Positions 46,601 through 51,623 of a DNA stretch of 51,623 nucleotides are shown piece after piece. Origin of the DNA: a virus; the IMG/VR virus record IMGVR_UViG_3300030107_005790, positions 1 through 51,623 of that record; one strand, written 5' to 3'. Both the position numbers and the translations under genes were made by a program. Position 1 is the first letter of the stretch. Each line of letters opens with the position of its first letter. The notes beneath the pieces were generated by a model, which was not told the DNA's origin, did not search any database, and saw only the letters and a program-made list of their open reading frames with translations.

Positions 46601-47347
46601 CATTATATACAAGCATGGGAATCCTTTAATGGTGCTATTACAGACCCAAGGCATCCATTCCTTATTGAGATGGCTAAGAAAGGTGTTAAAGCTACTCAGT
46701 TCTTGTATTCAGCTCCATTTAGACCAGCGTTTGCAAGAACAGCATTAGGTAAAGTATTAACTCGTTTCCAGCTTTGGAGTTGGAACTCTGTTAAATTTAG
46801 AAATGATGTTATGAGGGATGCTAAGATTCATGGCTATAGACAAGGCACTCCTGAATTTGAAAGATTTAAAAGAATGGCTCAAATGGACTTATTTGTATTT
46901 GCTCTTGCTAATGCATACGCCTATTCTTTATTTGAAACAGCATTGCCTGCTCCTTGGAACTGGTTCCAAGATACAGCAGATTGGATGTTTGGTGATGAAG
47001 AAACAAGAGATAGAGCATTTTTCGGAGCGTGGCCCACAGGTCTCGCACCCTTACAAGTAGTGACTCCTCCTATAATGAGACTAGGGCCACCTGCTCTGAG
47101 AGCTATGCTTGATAACGATTATAAGAAATTAACTGATTATTATATTTATACTATGTTCCCATTTGGAAGATTAGCAAAGGATGTAATAGGACCAAACAAT
47201 GTGATTGATGCTCCTATTAATGGTATTAGTAAATTTACAGGATTGCCCTTATTACAGGCTCAGAGAAAAGCTAGTCAAAGACGTAAGGACATTGAGGCTG
47301 GCACTGTTTATAAAGTACCAACCCCTGGAAGGAATATGTTATTTTAG
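37601..47347 (+). CDS. Giant virion protein with zincin and RNA-polymerase-like barrel (3248 aa)
   Basis: A 3248-residue protein, the largest gene, at the end of the virion arm. Residues ~50-150 are hydrophobic and Ala/Gly-rich (membrane insertion). H591-E-Q-G-H595 in FAIGHEQGHAL is a zinc-metallopeptidase motif. R1482-V-P, then 39 residues on D1521-K-D1523-G-D1525, reproduces the R-x-P ... A-D-F-D-G-D spacing (35 residues) of the RNA polymerase beta-prime active barrel. The matching first-barrel lysines were not found with certainty; K1147 is one possibility. Residues ~1930-2230 are Lys/Glu-rich helices. The last 400 look like internal virion proteins. Comparable zincin-polymerase fusions exist in crAss-like phages. 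Polymerase activity is inference. Confidence 0.7.
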   Translation: MANEFQPSLSLEEVQTYAKDLKAFPHHYDDNQKEQLKAHADYYGVPMYTGEFDITDAVKQLAGGLVEGFTTLNIVDAPDNEYEAIIRNIGHLAGFAPGIAVAPLNAVRLTGLAKVAGALGKKSLPMFGAELATKQAKKIFKGALSGKLGSARAGQEAMGFLQKRAGAAKHVVEGAFHLGTASAISAWQGGVDEMMHSFIGGAKAGAFFRLLGNVKMSKQPQVQKNLQRLSGSLFMGLPATARGATTPEQVYEYLMGAYFGGSEVHWTKAKSQQFIQKVNKDIYKDGFGLLKAKGEIELHPEFENLDPMVQKQAKKDWANIVGKKKWNYIAGHILSKRGELENFNEIIKKAKETGDYTEYYNLLEKYELIDPAEASNWKRNHRESEVLESHANIMEQTQEAFDIQESRDNLKPGDWIKRAPDNIEITGPLQVSKIHKSDSGKFVEVKGSKEAFPIEEIKIVEAPKEQRVPTETEFKVELEKGGRKPEEAPVEPIKPEKEAEKIDKVPKPKLYVGDAEIVYKKIGKKRGPKDMVPARTIYGKDGVNKIEIDKDLLRKKYDEKAWTKPKVKGVTPLPENAFRNYKEWEVFAIGHEQGHALEGPGPKRGTPEYVANENKLNQYGLDAVQRYREAQETQTIETRKKESKEFKLDITPDEIQNYDFNSDLDVGMQSAAPGEFKIETFARTKLPSKIKELAQKDGITTEVGINQAISKISQNIAKIIDKNLTYSNEIKSNEVLKELKAEYGIDFLKKGKEDNLAIGMIRNFMMRKNQLRPYETMNFTMDKGIIGELKPGVQYIPMGEPGAQKTSPAGKAINPVTPRTPFDSFMEKYYSPEEGRGFMTWESISARGKDGRFVDYEISRFRNELRNNILRDKIDAIPKVLSYKNRMKEINKLVEKEENKIFHSIAREAAEKDHYLFSGKGDFDGFFFAKVHPKIKQLNVKITDIFSGESNRSWIEKSRKDFLLGAGKNTNKKRLLEIHDTGLLNNVFHQIETINGIEIVSAKQVNKLLKKMMQKGSGFLNDSKGFNKRSQIILTNGFNSDGNFIRRHLGLKEDSYSKKTGELVEGEKLKFEVVPDFNAKAPKKDSNVLLLPNTQIMESTDGGFRTHTKLVNAMNLDGGQEFSGHNKNMHNGVIYKDGNPLGALLLKGMNHNMDKAGNKRLEEKGIWGEIPESVIKQLGGVKVGDIIEIDPSNFKYVLSTTESSHMWTPQKLYKQLSTSATMAAKNPELYKEAVNDFTSQTMKRFYGNDVFNKLLETTLKKPTKESLDKIMDNIDEIGVKNILEAARKKGNEQFTQRFYAHVLDLNVQKEIIREIENSGEINNTQANKQIAEMEGFLGGVKEEIKLAAEWAKENNNADFLEVYHNNNYFQNALTNWVNAQVLTPKIKNSALTIMRPQDVESTKLMKFNQEPAMIKENGKWKRNDKIMEFWLDEGGRKKLIETGIEGIGDIKLGDLWDNFKANKYTKEQNTEIKEVLRAVVGRVPQDSVSGAVVLRFAGFSGREGYGTWMHGVNEKFLGGADKDGDKAFVYFGGKGGLSKKTKDFIDANWDEYIDYSGKEPTLKEPKNPKSEEIFGVPLKKSDKMYYDNSVGFFSPSVRKTIASNAVRSRQALGQNSTLKTIIQSAYSIDRALNRATDGDINIRGTRYNITMTPKKEVINGRELIASSIAYSADPYDVFALKPYNHVNRVLIKSFYDFSVKPMIKKGNKFVPAKATKGTVDFAINQFIDRTLNSEKTFSTIRAVRKLNQGLYGRNWASNRKFYAGEKMEKFAEAQGIDALGDNFLPRAGSMIKQTLYRDHILKRVNETVFENILKNVNENVGRYDYLKELTGRSTFRLPDNKFIELNKLILERFDMLTDIQSVEASEFMGFLKPIWQMKAYNEKYSTFNRMIDPVRAKNMAETKEGRVELLEQILSYGEKSVKRDLDQAVSQEIIHKLITARNLSKKELAKVKEVYEKAEEIKARSYLKNRDSRNETPDPNDPFIQAGKTLKEKVPQKERHKVETPEDRAELNREQIDIEIRKYKDTLTPKLQDIFDAALLGNINRGNTAKRIKRLEKILKESFHKTHGKPGETAEQFKERMRRVEIELQQLIHDGAKHNTSVLGWQSKEVNRNVKKFFIGKKLSIFDKSKPEKVEKIVNNAKKKLETTSEIQNEIKEPIEKIKKQIKKEMEVEQLSFDFGKGSKPEIKKILANEIEIKLNNLDKYVEKLVNEPLPLRERNIDKLLEDVVDKHIVELQHQKNIDHLLEIDPSRGLRGLVKGKMSDLPKEYQSVVAELQEHLKFYNNKISHNFAEIVGGILKKEVNTLNLHDYKVLNNYFKDLRGGSFFQKIFGDKAPEIHKRYYWLFPDSVNKEMMKYEIDWLKKEGLVLTKEGTMKTANVAVPTWTLSKLTHFVAKMQDQAAGQADEWIGNLKTDMLFLGNVAEGETLRQIAVRKRELDLQNVSPAEKKELTDNYNKILKESKYEQKLKNKRYTITNAEGKREELTGEQIVDRINNSYTKFFTKMYDFIKGKGGLTDKDNIPEALKQFIDKKDPWQDVEATVPKINWKKFLKYMEDAYNRGEDVSYEFGIDGLRMVSNSMLVDFAKELEDAGKAKKGSFSSRLKRRKIEPTGFQGDKTGQSAGYWARMMTSPSAAIEAAKKQIELIKADTKLSKEAKDKKIAEVLIRQHSLTGDWHFNEMDVYENFDAAVDVIIKKQKKQEGVGIDWFDANQVSPNMRKRTGVASGYSIDATVPETYARNIANLYSKHLSQIYSRATVDKAYKRHAKKWGEELAWGWRQYFTLYVNDALGNPVRIPDNVLDSPVMKVKGTPYAWWADDKMLDRVNSIAKKLGVGGRDLPEGLEPVTMHRMRHWGNLEAQYQMASLLAHPKSMVTNIFGGAMHTVESVGFRTWRNARNLDYLRKINPEWKSIEDLNAFVLEHGVIPEYISYEAGLSKEVRTANAQNFIKDVVNKVKKNPDLKNTDLMTLAKEHGVTDRVRNFAAKFLTVPEKALRRDAFMAHYIQAWESFNGAITDPRHPFLIEMAKKGVKATQFLYSAPFRPAFARTALGKVLTRFQLWSWNSVKFRNDVMRDAKIHGYRQGTPEFERFKRMAQMDLFVFALANAYAYSLFETALPAPWNWFQDTADWMFGDEETRDRAFFGAWPTGLAPLQVVTPPIMRLGPPALRAMLDNDYKKLTDYYIYTMFPFGRLAKDVIGPNNVIDAPINGISKFTGLPLLQAQRKASQRRKDIEAGTVYKVPTPGRNMLF
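42044..42175 (+). other. RNA-polymerase-like active-site segment in the giant protein
   Basis: Codes for residues 1482-1525: R-V-P, VSGAVVLRFAGF, then GGADKDGDKAF. The D-x-D-G-D triad at 42161-42175 would bind catalytic magnesium, and the Arg in R-x-P would contact the incoming NTP, by analogy with beta-prime. A strong motif match by eye; structure prediction would decide. Confidence 0.6.
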
Positions 47348-47357
47348 CCGCCATGTA

Positions 47358-47669
47358 TCAAGTATTATTTTTTTCCTCAACCATTCCCCAAAGTAACATA
47401 AGGTAGACTATTGCATCTTTTATTCTCCCTCGGACATCCTCTCGTTGCGATGTATGCCCGTTCGCCCAACTTACTATCCCGTCTTTGTGCTTTAGGAAGT
47501 AGGTTAGCAAAACTTTTTCTGGAGAACTATCCAAATCTTTTGCTACCCTTTTAAAGTTAGCAAATACATCACTCTGCGTGCGCGCGTACTCTTTCTGTCC
47601 CTGCTCCCTTGTTTGCACTACTTCCTTCATTATCTTTTTTGTCAGTGTCCTGAACTTCGTTAGTTTCAT
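47358..47669 (-). CDS. Helical phage accessory protein (103 aa)
   Basis: Start placed at 47669 (MKLTKFRT) because GGAGG lies six bases upstream; a longer frame to 47699 would bury that site. Segments DVFANFKRVAKDLDSSPEKV, LKHKDGIVSW and RIKDAIVYLMLLWGMVEE form an all-alpha fold reminiscent of MazG-like or nucleotide-metabolism accessory domains, but the match is loose. It ends the minus arm, ten bases from the converging giant gene. Confidence 0.65.
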   Translation of the reverse strand: MKLTKFRTLTKKIMKEVVQTREQGQKEYARTQSDVFANFKRVAKDLDSSPEKVLLTYFLKHKDGIVSWANGHTSQREDVRGRIKDAIVYLMLLWGMVEEKNNT

Positions 47670-47859
47670 TTTTATCTCCTCCAACTTTTGATTTAACAAA
47701 TTCTATAAAATCTTGGTTATCTCCTTTATATGTAAGTAATAAGTCAAAGAGATTTTCCAATGTAGTTAGACGTTCTCTTAATGAAACACACTCATGTGCT
47801 ATTGTTTGTACTGATTGCCATAATTGCTCATTATTTGGACTTTTTTTCTTTTTAGCCAA
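47569..47859 (-). CDS. Small hypothetical protein, TTG start
   Basis: A 96-aa protein. No ATG is available; TTG 47859 has a strong GGAGG site six bases upstream. Helical first half (LWQSVQTIAHECVSLRERLT), then a charged loose tail. It overlaps the next gene by 101 bases, so its C-terminus is constrained by two frames. Confidence 0.6.
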   Translation of the reverse strand: MAKKKKSPNNEQLWQSVQTIAHECVSLRERLTTLENLFDLLLTYKGDNQDFIEFVKSKVGGDKNETNEVQDTDKKDNEGSSANKGAGTERVRAHAE

Positions 47860-48085
47860 GTGAACCCTCCTTCATTTGTTTTCTAAAGTTTTTAGACCCA
47901 TATTCTTCCCTATACACACATTTTTTACAAGTATTGAAAGTGGTTTTAGGTATATGGTCTTCTATATGTTGAAAAGCTTTATAAATCCACCTATCTTGAA
48001 CCTTTTCTGTTCCACATATTTCACAAGCAAAGTAACTTCTACCTGTTTTTGATGCAATTCTTTCTTTATATCTATTTGTCGCCAT
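47852..48085 (-). CDS. Small zinc-finger protein
   Basis: A 77-aa protein with C-x-x-C pairs in FACEICGTEKV and FNTCKKCVYREEY, separated by a helical stretch with His residues, so one zinc site is likely. Reminiscent of phage small DNA-binding fingers. Its stop lies within the following TTG start. Confidence 0.7.
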   Translation of the reverse strand: MATNRYKERIASKTGRSYFACEICGTEKVQDRWIYKAFQHIEDHIPKTTFNTCKKCVYREEYGSKNFRKQMKEGSLG

Positions 48086-48362
48086 CTTCTTCCAATGTTC
48101 TTTTTACAACAATAGACATATTTGCTGTAGCTTCTTTTAATCCTTTTAAAGCATTCATATTCCTATATAAATTCATTTTATCAGGATTAGCAGGTTCTGA
48201 TTCATACTTCTCCTTGCCATCACAAGCTTTTTTAAATAGCTTTTTATTAAAATTAGGGTCTATATCAGCAAAGTATCTTGCTATTGTATTTACAAAGGCA
48301 ATCTTTACTTTACTACTTATTAATATCTCGTGGCATATTTTTGCAATTACCGCATAGTCCAT
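48072..48362 (-). CDS. Hypothetical small helical protein
   Basis: A 96-aa protein; ATG 48362 (MDYAVIAKIC) is preferred to a TTG three bases earlier, with GGAGG about ten bases upstream. Helical and basic. It overlaps neighbours at both ends, typical of this tightly packed cluster. Function unknown. Confidence 0.65.
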   Translation of the reverse strand: MDYAVIAKICHEILISSKVKIAFVNTIARYFADIDPNFNKKLFKKACDGKEKYESEPANPDKMNLYRNMNALKGLKEATANMSIVVKRTLEEDGDK

Positions 48363-48564
48363 CAATACGTTCCTCCATTTCTTTCATTTTCATTATAAGC
48401 ACATATACTTTATGCTTTAAGTTTTCTATCTCTTGCTGCCATTCAACTGGAGGATGTGCTAGCTCCTCCAGCTTGGCAAGCCTTTCTTCTATTACTTTTA
48501 CACCGTTCTCTCTATAGACATACTTAACTTTTGTTCCTTTTTTAAAGGTATTGCTCTGGCTCAT
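48313..48564 (-). CDS. Small coiled-coil protein with C-terminal Cys pair
   Basis: An 83-aa protein. A beta-like start (FKKGTKVKYVYRENGVKVIE) is followed by a coiled coil (WQQEIENLKHKVYVLIMKMK) and GLCGNCK, a C-x-x-C pair. ATG 48564 has AGGAG upstream. Function unknown. Confidence 0.65.
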   Translation of the reverse strand: MSQSNTFKKGTKVKYVYRENGVKVIEERLAKLEELAHPPVEWQQEIENLKHKVYVLIMKMKEMEERIDGLCGNCKNMPRDINK

Positions 48565-49333
48565 CCATTAACTCCTTTTTCTTTTCTTGATTACTTAATT
48601 TAAAAGAAGAAGGTAACTTTCGTTTCTTAAAAGGTCTTGGAGGATTTCCTCTGCCATCGCTATTCATCCAGTACCATAAATTAACAGCACCTTCTACTTC
48701 CTTTGCTAAGAACTTTAATTGCTTATATTGAGGATTAGGTCCTTTAATCCATCTATCGCCCAAATATAGCCCTCTAAGCTCATCTATGTAGTATTCCTTA
48801 CCATAGCCACATTGCTCCATTATAGTGTCCCATAGTATTTTATAACAACTTGCCTGTAAATCATGACTTTTATAGTAACCACCTGTTTTTATGTCTATCA
48901 AGACATTCTTATTATCTATTTTGGCTATAAAGTCGAATCTACCTGCAAAGCGTATACCTGGATAAGCAAGCATTTCTTCTATTGCTATTATCTCAGGATT
49001 TGTTTCTTTCCACCACTTTTCAAAACACATAACTCTTTTGATAACTTCTGGTCCATAATCTTTTACTAGCACTTCCTCTCCTTTCATAAGGTCTTCTGCT
49101 ATGTCATGAACTAAAGTTCCTCTTTCTGCGGCAGCGTCCCTTACTTGACATGCTATATCATAACTTGCATGACTTGCTACCCATTTAAGAAAGTTCTCTC
49201 CTTTATCTACAACAGATAAAATAGATGTTACTGATGGCACCCAATCTCCGCTTCCTTTTATTGAATACCATCTTGTGTTTCCTTCCATGGAGATGATTGG
49301 ATTCATTTCTTTCCATTTTTTGAGTTTAATCAA
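48542..49333 (-). CDS. PD-(D/E)XK exonuclease (Cas4/RecB-like)
   Basis: A 263-aa nuclease from a TTG start inside the preceding stop (TTGA) with GGAG upstream. Motifs: RGTLVH76, the acidic EE119-120, GRFD134, D147-I-K149 and the late Q160-A-S-C-Y164, a full RecB/Cas4-type set. No Cys cluster for an iron-sulfur site is apparent. It probably processes DNA ends with the Sak4-like and SSB-like proteins. Confidence 0.9.
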   Translation of the reverse strand: MIKLKKWKEMNPIISMEGNTRWYSIKGSGDWVPSVTSILSVVDKGENFLKWVASHASYDIACQVRDAAAERGTLVHDIAEDLMKGEEVLVKDYGPEVIKRVMCFEKWWKETNPEIIAIEEMLAYPGIRFAGRFDFIAKIDNKNVLIDIKTGGYYKSHDLQASCYKILWDTIMEQCGYGKEYYIDELRGLYLGDRWIKGPNPQYKQLKFLAKEVEGAVNLWYWMNSDGRGNPPRPFKKRKLPSSFKLSNQEKKKELMDEPEQYL

Positions 49334-49704
49334 AACAGCTCCTTTAACGGCAATAGGAACATAACGCTTGTATTATTATCTCCTCCTTGCTCAAGCCTTC
49401 CATGCCCTTCTGCCCTTATTTCTTTTATTCTTTTTTTCATTTCTTCTGTCGGCAATATCACTATCCCCTTCACTATGCTATTCTCTGTTAATATATGGCA
49501 CCAGTAATCTGATTCTGTTGTTTGTATACCACTAGGCTTGTTCCTACTCCTAAGTTCAACAGCAATGTTTCCTGTTGATTTCCATATATCTCTTTCTGTT
49601 TTTACTTCTATTTTCTTGCTAGTCAATATATTAGCAAGTTTGGTTTCGAATATCTCTCCAAACTGCAAATCTATATCAAACTTACTATCGTTGTTTTTTC
49701 TCAT
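49330..49704 (-). CDS. PD-(D/E)XK-like nuclease (124 aa)
   Basis: Start set at 49704 (MRKNNDSKF), with GGAG eight bases before it. A longer frame to 49896 would overlap the preceding gene and has no ribosome site. Motifs: FGEIFE20, then I-E33-V-K35 and TGNIAVE50, a compact E ... E-x-K endonuclease core as in small phage nucleases (for example resolvase-like enzymes). Activity is inferred. Confidence 0.72.
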   Translation of the reverse strand: MRKNNDSKFDIDLQFGEIFETKLANILTSKKIEVKTERDIWKSTGNIAVELRSRNKPSGIQTTESDYWCHILTENSIVKGIVILPTEEMKKRIKEIRAEGHGRLEQGGDNNTSVMFLLPLKELF

Positions 49705-49720
49705 TTTCTTTTCTCCGTAT

Positions 49721-49951
49721 TTAGAGGCCAGGTAGGCTCTTAGGGAATTTTCTGGGTTCTGCTTCCATGTCCCAGTACCACCAATAGCCTGGCTTTCTAT
49801 GGGACTTGAGCTTTGGCTTGTTTTTTTGCCTATATTCTTTGCATTCTTTATTGTGGCATTTTTTGCATAGCGACCTGTATCTCCCATAAAACTCAACCTC
49901 TCCTTCTACTTTTTTGCATTCTTTGCATATTTTCACTCTTGGTGTATTCAT
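49721..49951 (-). CDS. Small zinc-finger (endonuclease VII-like) protein
   Basis: A 76-aa protein with KICKECKKV and LCKKCHNKECKEY, giving a zinc site like that at the start of endonuclease VII or HNH proteins. The catalytic half is missing. GAGGA precedes the ATG. Could be a degenerate nuclease or a DNA-binding finger. Confidence 0.68.
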   Translation of the reverse strand: MNTPRVKICKECKKVEGEVEFYGRYRSLCKKCHNKECKEYRQKNKPKLKSHRKPGYWWYWDMEAEPRKFPKSLPGL

Positions 49952-49963
49952 TGTTATTCCTCA

Positions 49964-50446
49964 TTAATATCTATCTGATTTTGCTAACTTTCTTAATACA
50001 TATTTTTCTACTATTTCTGGTTGTCTTTTTAACCAACTTAGTATTTTTCCATACTGTCTATCTGTTAGCGTTCCTTTCCTTGTATTGCACCTGCCGCATA
50101 TTAGCTGCAAGTTCTTTAAGTTTGATTTACCTCCCAAAGAAAGTGGTATTACATGGTCACACACTGTATTCTTTATAGTCATTTTGCATCCACAGTACTT
50201 ACACTTCTTTCCATAAGACTTTAACAGCATGTCTCTTATTTCTTTAAGAGTTATATTAAACTCTACTTCATACTCTTTACTTCTTTTGCGTAACGAAGAC
50301 CTTAGTGTAGAAGACTTTTTCATGAGCCTGTGGAATACATTTTTCCACATATGCCCATGAAAAGCCTTCAATACTTTGGCAAATCTAATCTGCCAATTGT
50401 CTAAGATACTTTTACGCTTTGATTTCTTGCGTTTCATCTTAGCCAT
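49964..50446 (-). CDS. HNH endonuclease
   Basis: A 160-aa protein with a basic N-terminal half and a C-terminal HNH domain: C82-K-Y-C85, D97-H98-V-I-P-L-S-L-G-G, NLQLICGRCNTRKG. It may be a free-standing homing or packaging-associated nuclease. No intron or intein is seen nearby. A ribosome site is weak. Confidence 0.9.
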   Translation of the reverse strand: MAKMKRKKSKRKSILDNWQIRFAKVLKAFHGHMWKNVFHRLMKKSSTLRSSLRKRSKEYEVEFNITLKEIRDMLLKSYGKKCKYCGCKMTIKNTVCDHVIPLSLGGKSNLKNLQLICGRCNTRKGTLTDRQYGKILSWLKRQPEIVEKYVLRKLAKSDRY

Positions 50447-50452
50447 ATCTCA

Positions 50453-50653
50453 CTACGCCTTTGTTAATGGTGTTGTTTGCTTGTAGCCTTTTTTGCTTCT
50501 AAGAGCAAAGCCTATTGTAAACTCTAGCATAAATAATCCTATACTTAAAGACCAATAAGTCCCTACTCTTCTTTTCGCTCTATTTCCTTGTATGTAGAAT
50601 CTTCTAAATAAAGTTATAGAAAATCCATCTCCAAGGTTGAAGTATTCTATCAT
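50453..50653 (-). CDS. Small membrane protein
   Basis: A 66-aa protein with one hydrophobic segment (YWSLSIGLFMLEFTIGFAL) and a basic tail. ATG overlaps the helicase stop (ATGA). No family is recognised. Confidence 0.65.
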   Translation of the reverse strand: MIEYFNLGDGFSITLFRRFYIQGNRAKRRVGTYWSLSIGLFMLEFTIGFALRSKKGYKQTTPLTKA

Positions 50654-51623
50654 ATATCAGTTCTCCTCATTCTAAAGCTTGGAGTCCATTCTAATTCACA
50701 AGAAAATAACTCTCCATCTGTATTCTTAAACATCTGAACAGTTTTATTCTTAGAATTAGCTTGTCCTTTTAAGCCAATTACTTTTCTACTAGCATTCTCA
50801 ATTGCTCCTGAGCCTTTGCCAGCGTACAAGTCTAGAACTTCGTTACGTGAATAATCCCGTGCTACTTGTGATATTTGTATGATAATGATATCCATATTAA
50901 CAGCCATATTAGACAAACTATGAGAAATATATTTTATTTGTTCGTATTCTGACCTTATGTTGCTAGGCGTTGCTACTAAATCAATATAGTCAACGATTAC
51001 AACAGCAGGTTGCAGCTCTCTTATTTTTCCCTTTATCTGTTCTAATGTAGGTGAAACTGTTTGTATAGATAGATGCTGTAATTGATGACCATGCTTTTCA
51101 TATATACCTGAATAGTTGTCATTAACAGTATCTTTATCAGTATCGCTTACTATCTGTAAGTGCCTTTTATGCATATACCAATCTGATAATTCTAGAGATA
51201 GGAATAATGTAGGAATTTGATATTTCTTATCAATCTCATTCTTTACAAAGTCCAATCCTAGTACCAGATTCTGTGCAAATGTAGTTTTATTACATCCTGT
51301 AGGGCCAAATATAGTAACTAGCTCTCCAGGATATATTTTACTATCAACACTCAATCCAAGCATTCCTGATAAATCTACACATCTACCACTAAAGTCAGTT
51401 GTCAACCTTTCATGTAGCTCTCCTTGCAATTCCTCGGCACCTTTAACCTCTATAAGATAATCTTTCCTCTTAAAGAATACACACCTTGGTTTACAATGTT
51501 TAACCATCAATTTATCTTGACAACTGTAGCAATATCCACCGTTATAAGTGTCCTCAACCAATCTTTCTATCTCTGATTGTTCAAGGTTGTTATCATTCCA
51601 ATGCATCATTGCAGCCTTTACAA
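50650..51623 (-). CDS. DnaB-like helicase half of the primase-helicase (cut by contig end)
   Basis: This is the C-terminal part of the 589-aa fusion begun at 896; an in-frame ATG at 51609 is internal, not the start. In full-length numbering a C297-x-x-C300, C309, C313 zinc site follows the primase. The RecA-like helicase then carries Walker A G372-P-T-G-C-N-K-T-T380, Walker B VVIVDYIDL (D477) and IIIIQISQVARDY. It unwinds DNA for primase and host polymerase. No separate DnaB loader is seen. Confidence 0.92.
   Translation of the reverse strand, partial: VKAAMMHWNDNNLEQSEIERLVEDTYNGGYCYSCQDKLMVKHCKPRCVFFKRKDYLIEVKGAEELQGELHERLTTDFSGRCVDLSGMLGLSVDSKIYPGELVTIFGPTGCNKTTFAQNLVLGLDFVKNEIDKKYQIPTLFLSLELSDWYMHKRHLQIVSDTDKDTVNDNYSGIYEKHGHQLQHLSIQTVSPTLEQIKGKIRELQPAVVIVDYIDLVATPSNIRSEYEQIKYISHSLSNMAVNMDIIIIQISQVARDYSRNEVLDLYAGKGSGAIENASRKVIGLKGQANSKNKTVQMFKNTDGELFSCELEWTPSFRMRRTDI
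51524..51623. repeat. Terminal direct repeat, right copy
   Basis: Matches 1-100 except base 51622 (A, versus G at 99). The difference turns a TTC codon into TTT and leaves the protein unchanged, consistent with population variation in the sampled phage. Confidence 0.95.

Noticed and set aside
47358-47669. Nucleotide-modification (Nmad1/DUF1599) assignment
   Set aside because: The all-alpha look is similar, but the characteristic segments of that family are not present; left as an accessory protein.
49330-49896. Longer version of the small PD-(D/E)XK nuclease
   Set aside because: The extra 64 residues lack a ribosome site and overlap the zinc-finger gene almost completely; ATG 49704 has a good GGAG.

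Overview
The window is the genome of a short-tailed (podovirus-like), AT-rich tailed phage, essentially complete. The first 100 bases recur as the last 100 (98 identical, then one mismatch at base 99/51622). One gene, an AEP-type primase fused to a DnaB-like helicase, is cut by the contig ends and reads continuously through the junction. The molecule is therefore circular or circularly permuted, with a unit length of about 51,523 bp. The P22-type portal, single-piece TerL, scaffold-like protein, HK97-like capsid, lack of tape-measure or sheath genes, and run of large internal virion proteins all point to a podovirus. The host cannot be named: ribosome-binding sites are ordinary GGAG/AGGAG, and no integrase, tRNA or host-derived marker is visible.

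Layout. Two transcription arms diverge from a structured, gene-free control region (8930-9512) and converge at 47347/47358. The minus-strand arm starts at 8929, runs to base 1, re-enters at the right end and stops at 47358. Its order is: small membrane or coiled-coil proteins; ParB-like protein; membrane-anchored protein; ubiquitin-like beta-grasp protein; E2-like protein; JAMM/MPN protease; ThiF/E1-like enzyme; Sak4-like ATPase; SSB-like protein; primase-helicase; then HNH, zinc-finger, two PD-(D/E)XK nucleases and small genes. The plus-strand arm (9513-47347) holds virion lysozyme, TerS candidate, TerL, portal, scaffold, capsid, connectors, tail fibre, lysis candidates, metallophosphoesterase, sulfotransferase-like protein, a 1993-aa tail protein, three internal proteins and a 3248-aa giant protein.

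Two systems stand out. First, bases 2096-6504 form an operon equivalent to a plasmid PRTRC cassette (ParB-related, ThiF-related: ParB, Ubl, E2, JAB, E1) inside the replication arm of a virus. All key residues are visible in the E1, E2 and JAMM members. Second, the 3248-aa giant protein carries an HExxH zincin motif and, further on, an R-x-P segment followed 39 residues later by A-D-K-D-G-D. That is the signature of the beta-prime double-psi beta-barrel of cellular and crAss-like virion RNA polymerases. I infer a virion-packaged RNA polymerase that could transcribe the minus-strand arm on entry.

Working model (inference): on injection the giant protein enters with the DNA and starts early transcription. 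The minus arm then makes the ubiquitin-like conjugation enzymes and the replication proteins, probably with the host replicative polymerase since no DNA polymerase gene is present. The plus arm, behind a sigma70-like promoter with tandem operator-like repeats, makes particles and lysis proteins later.
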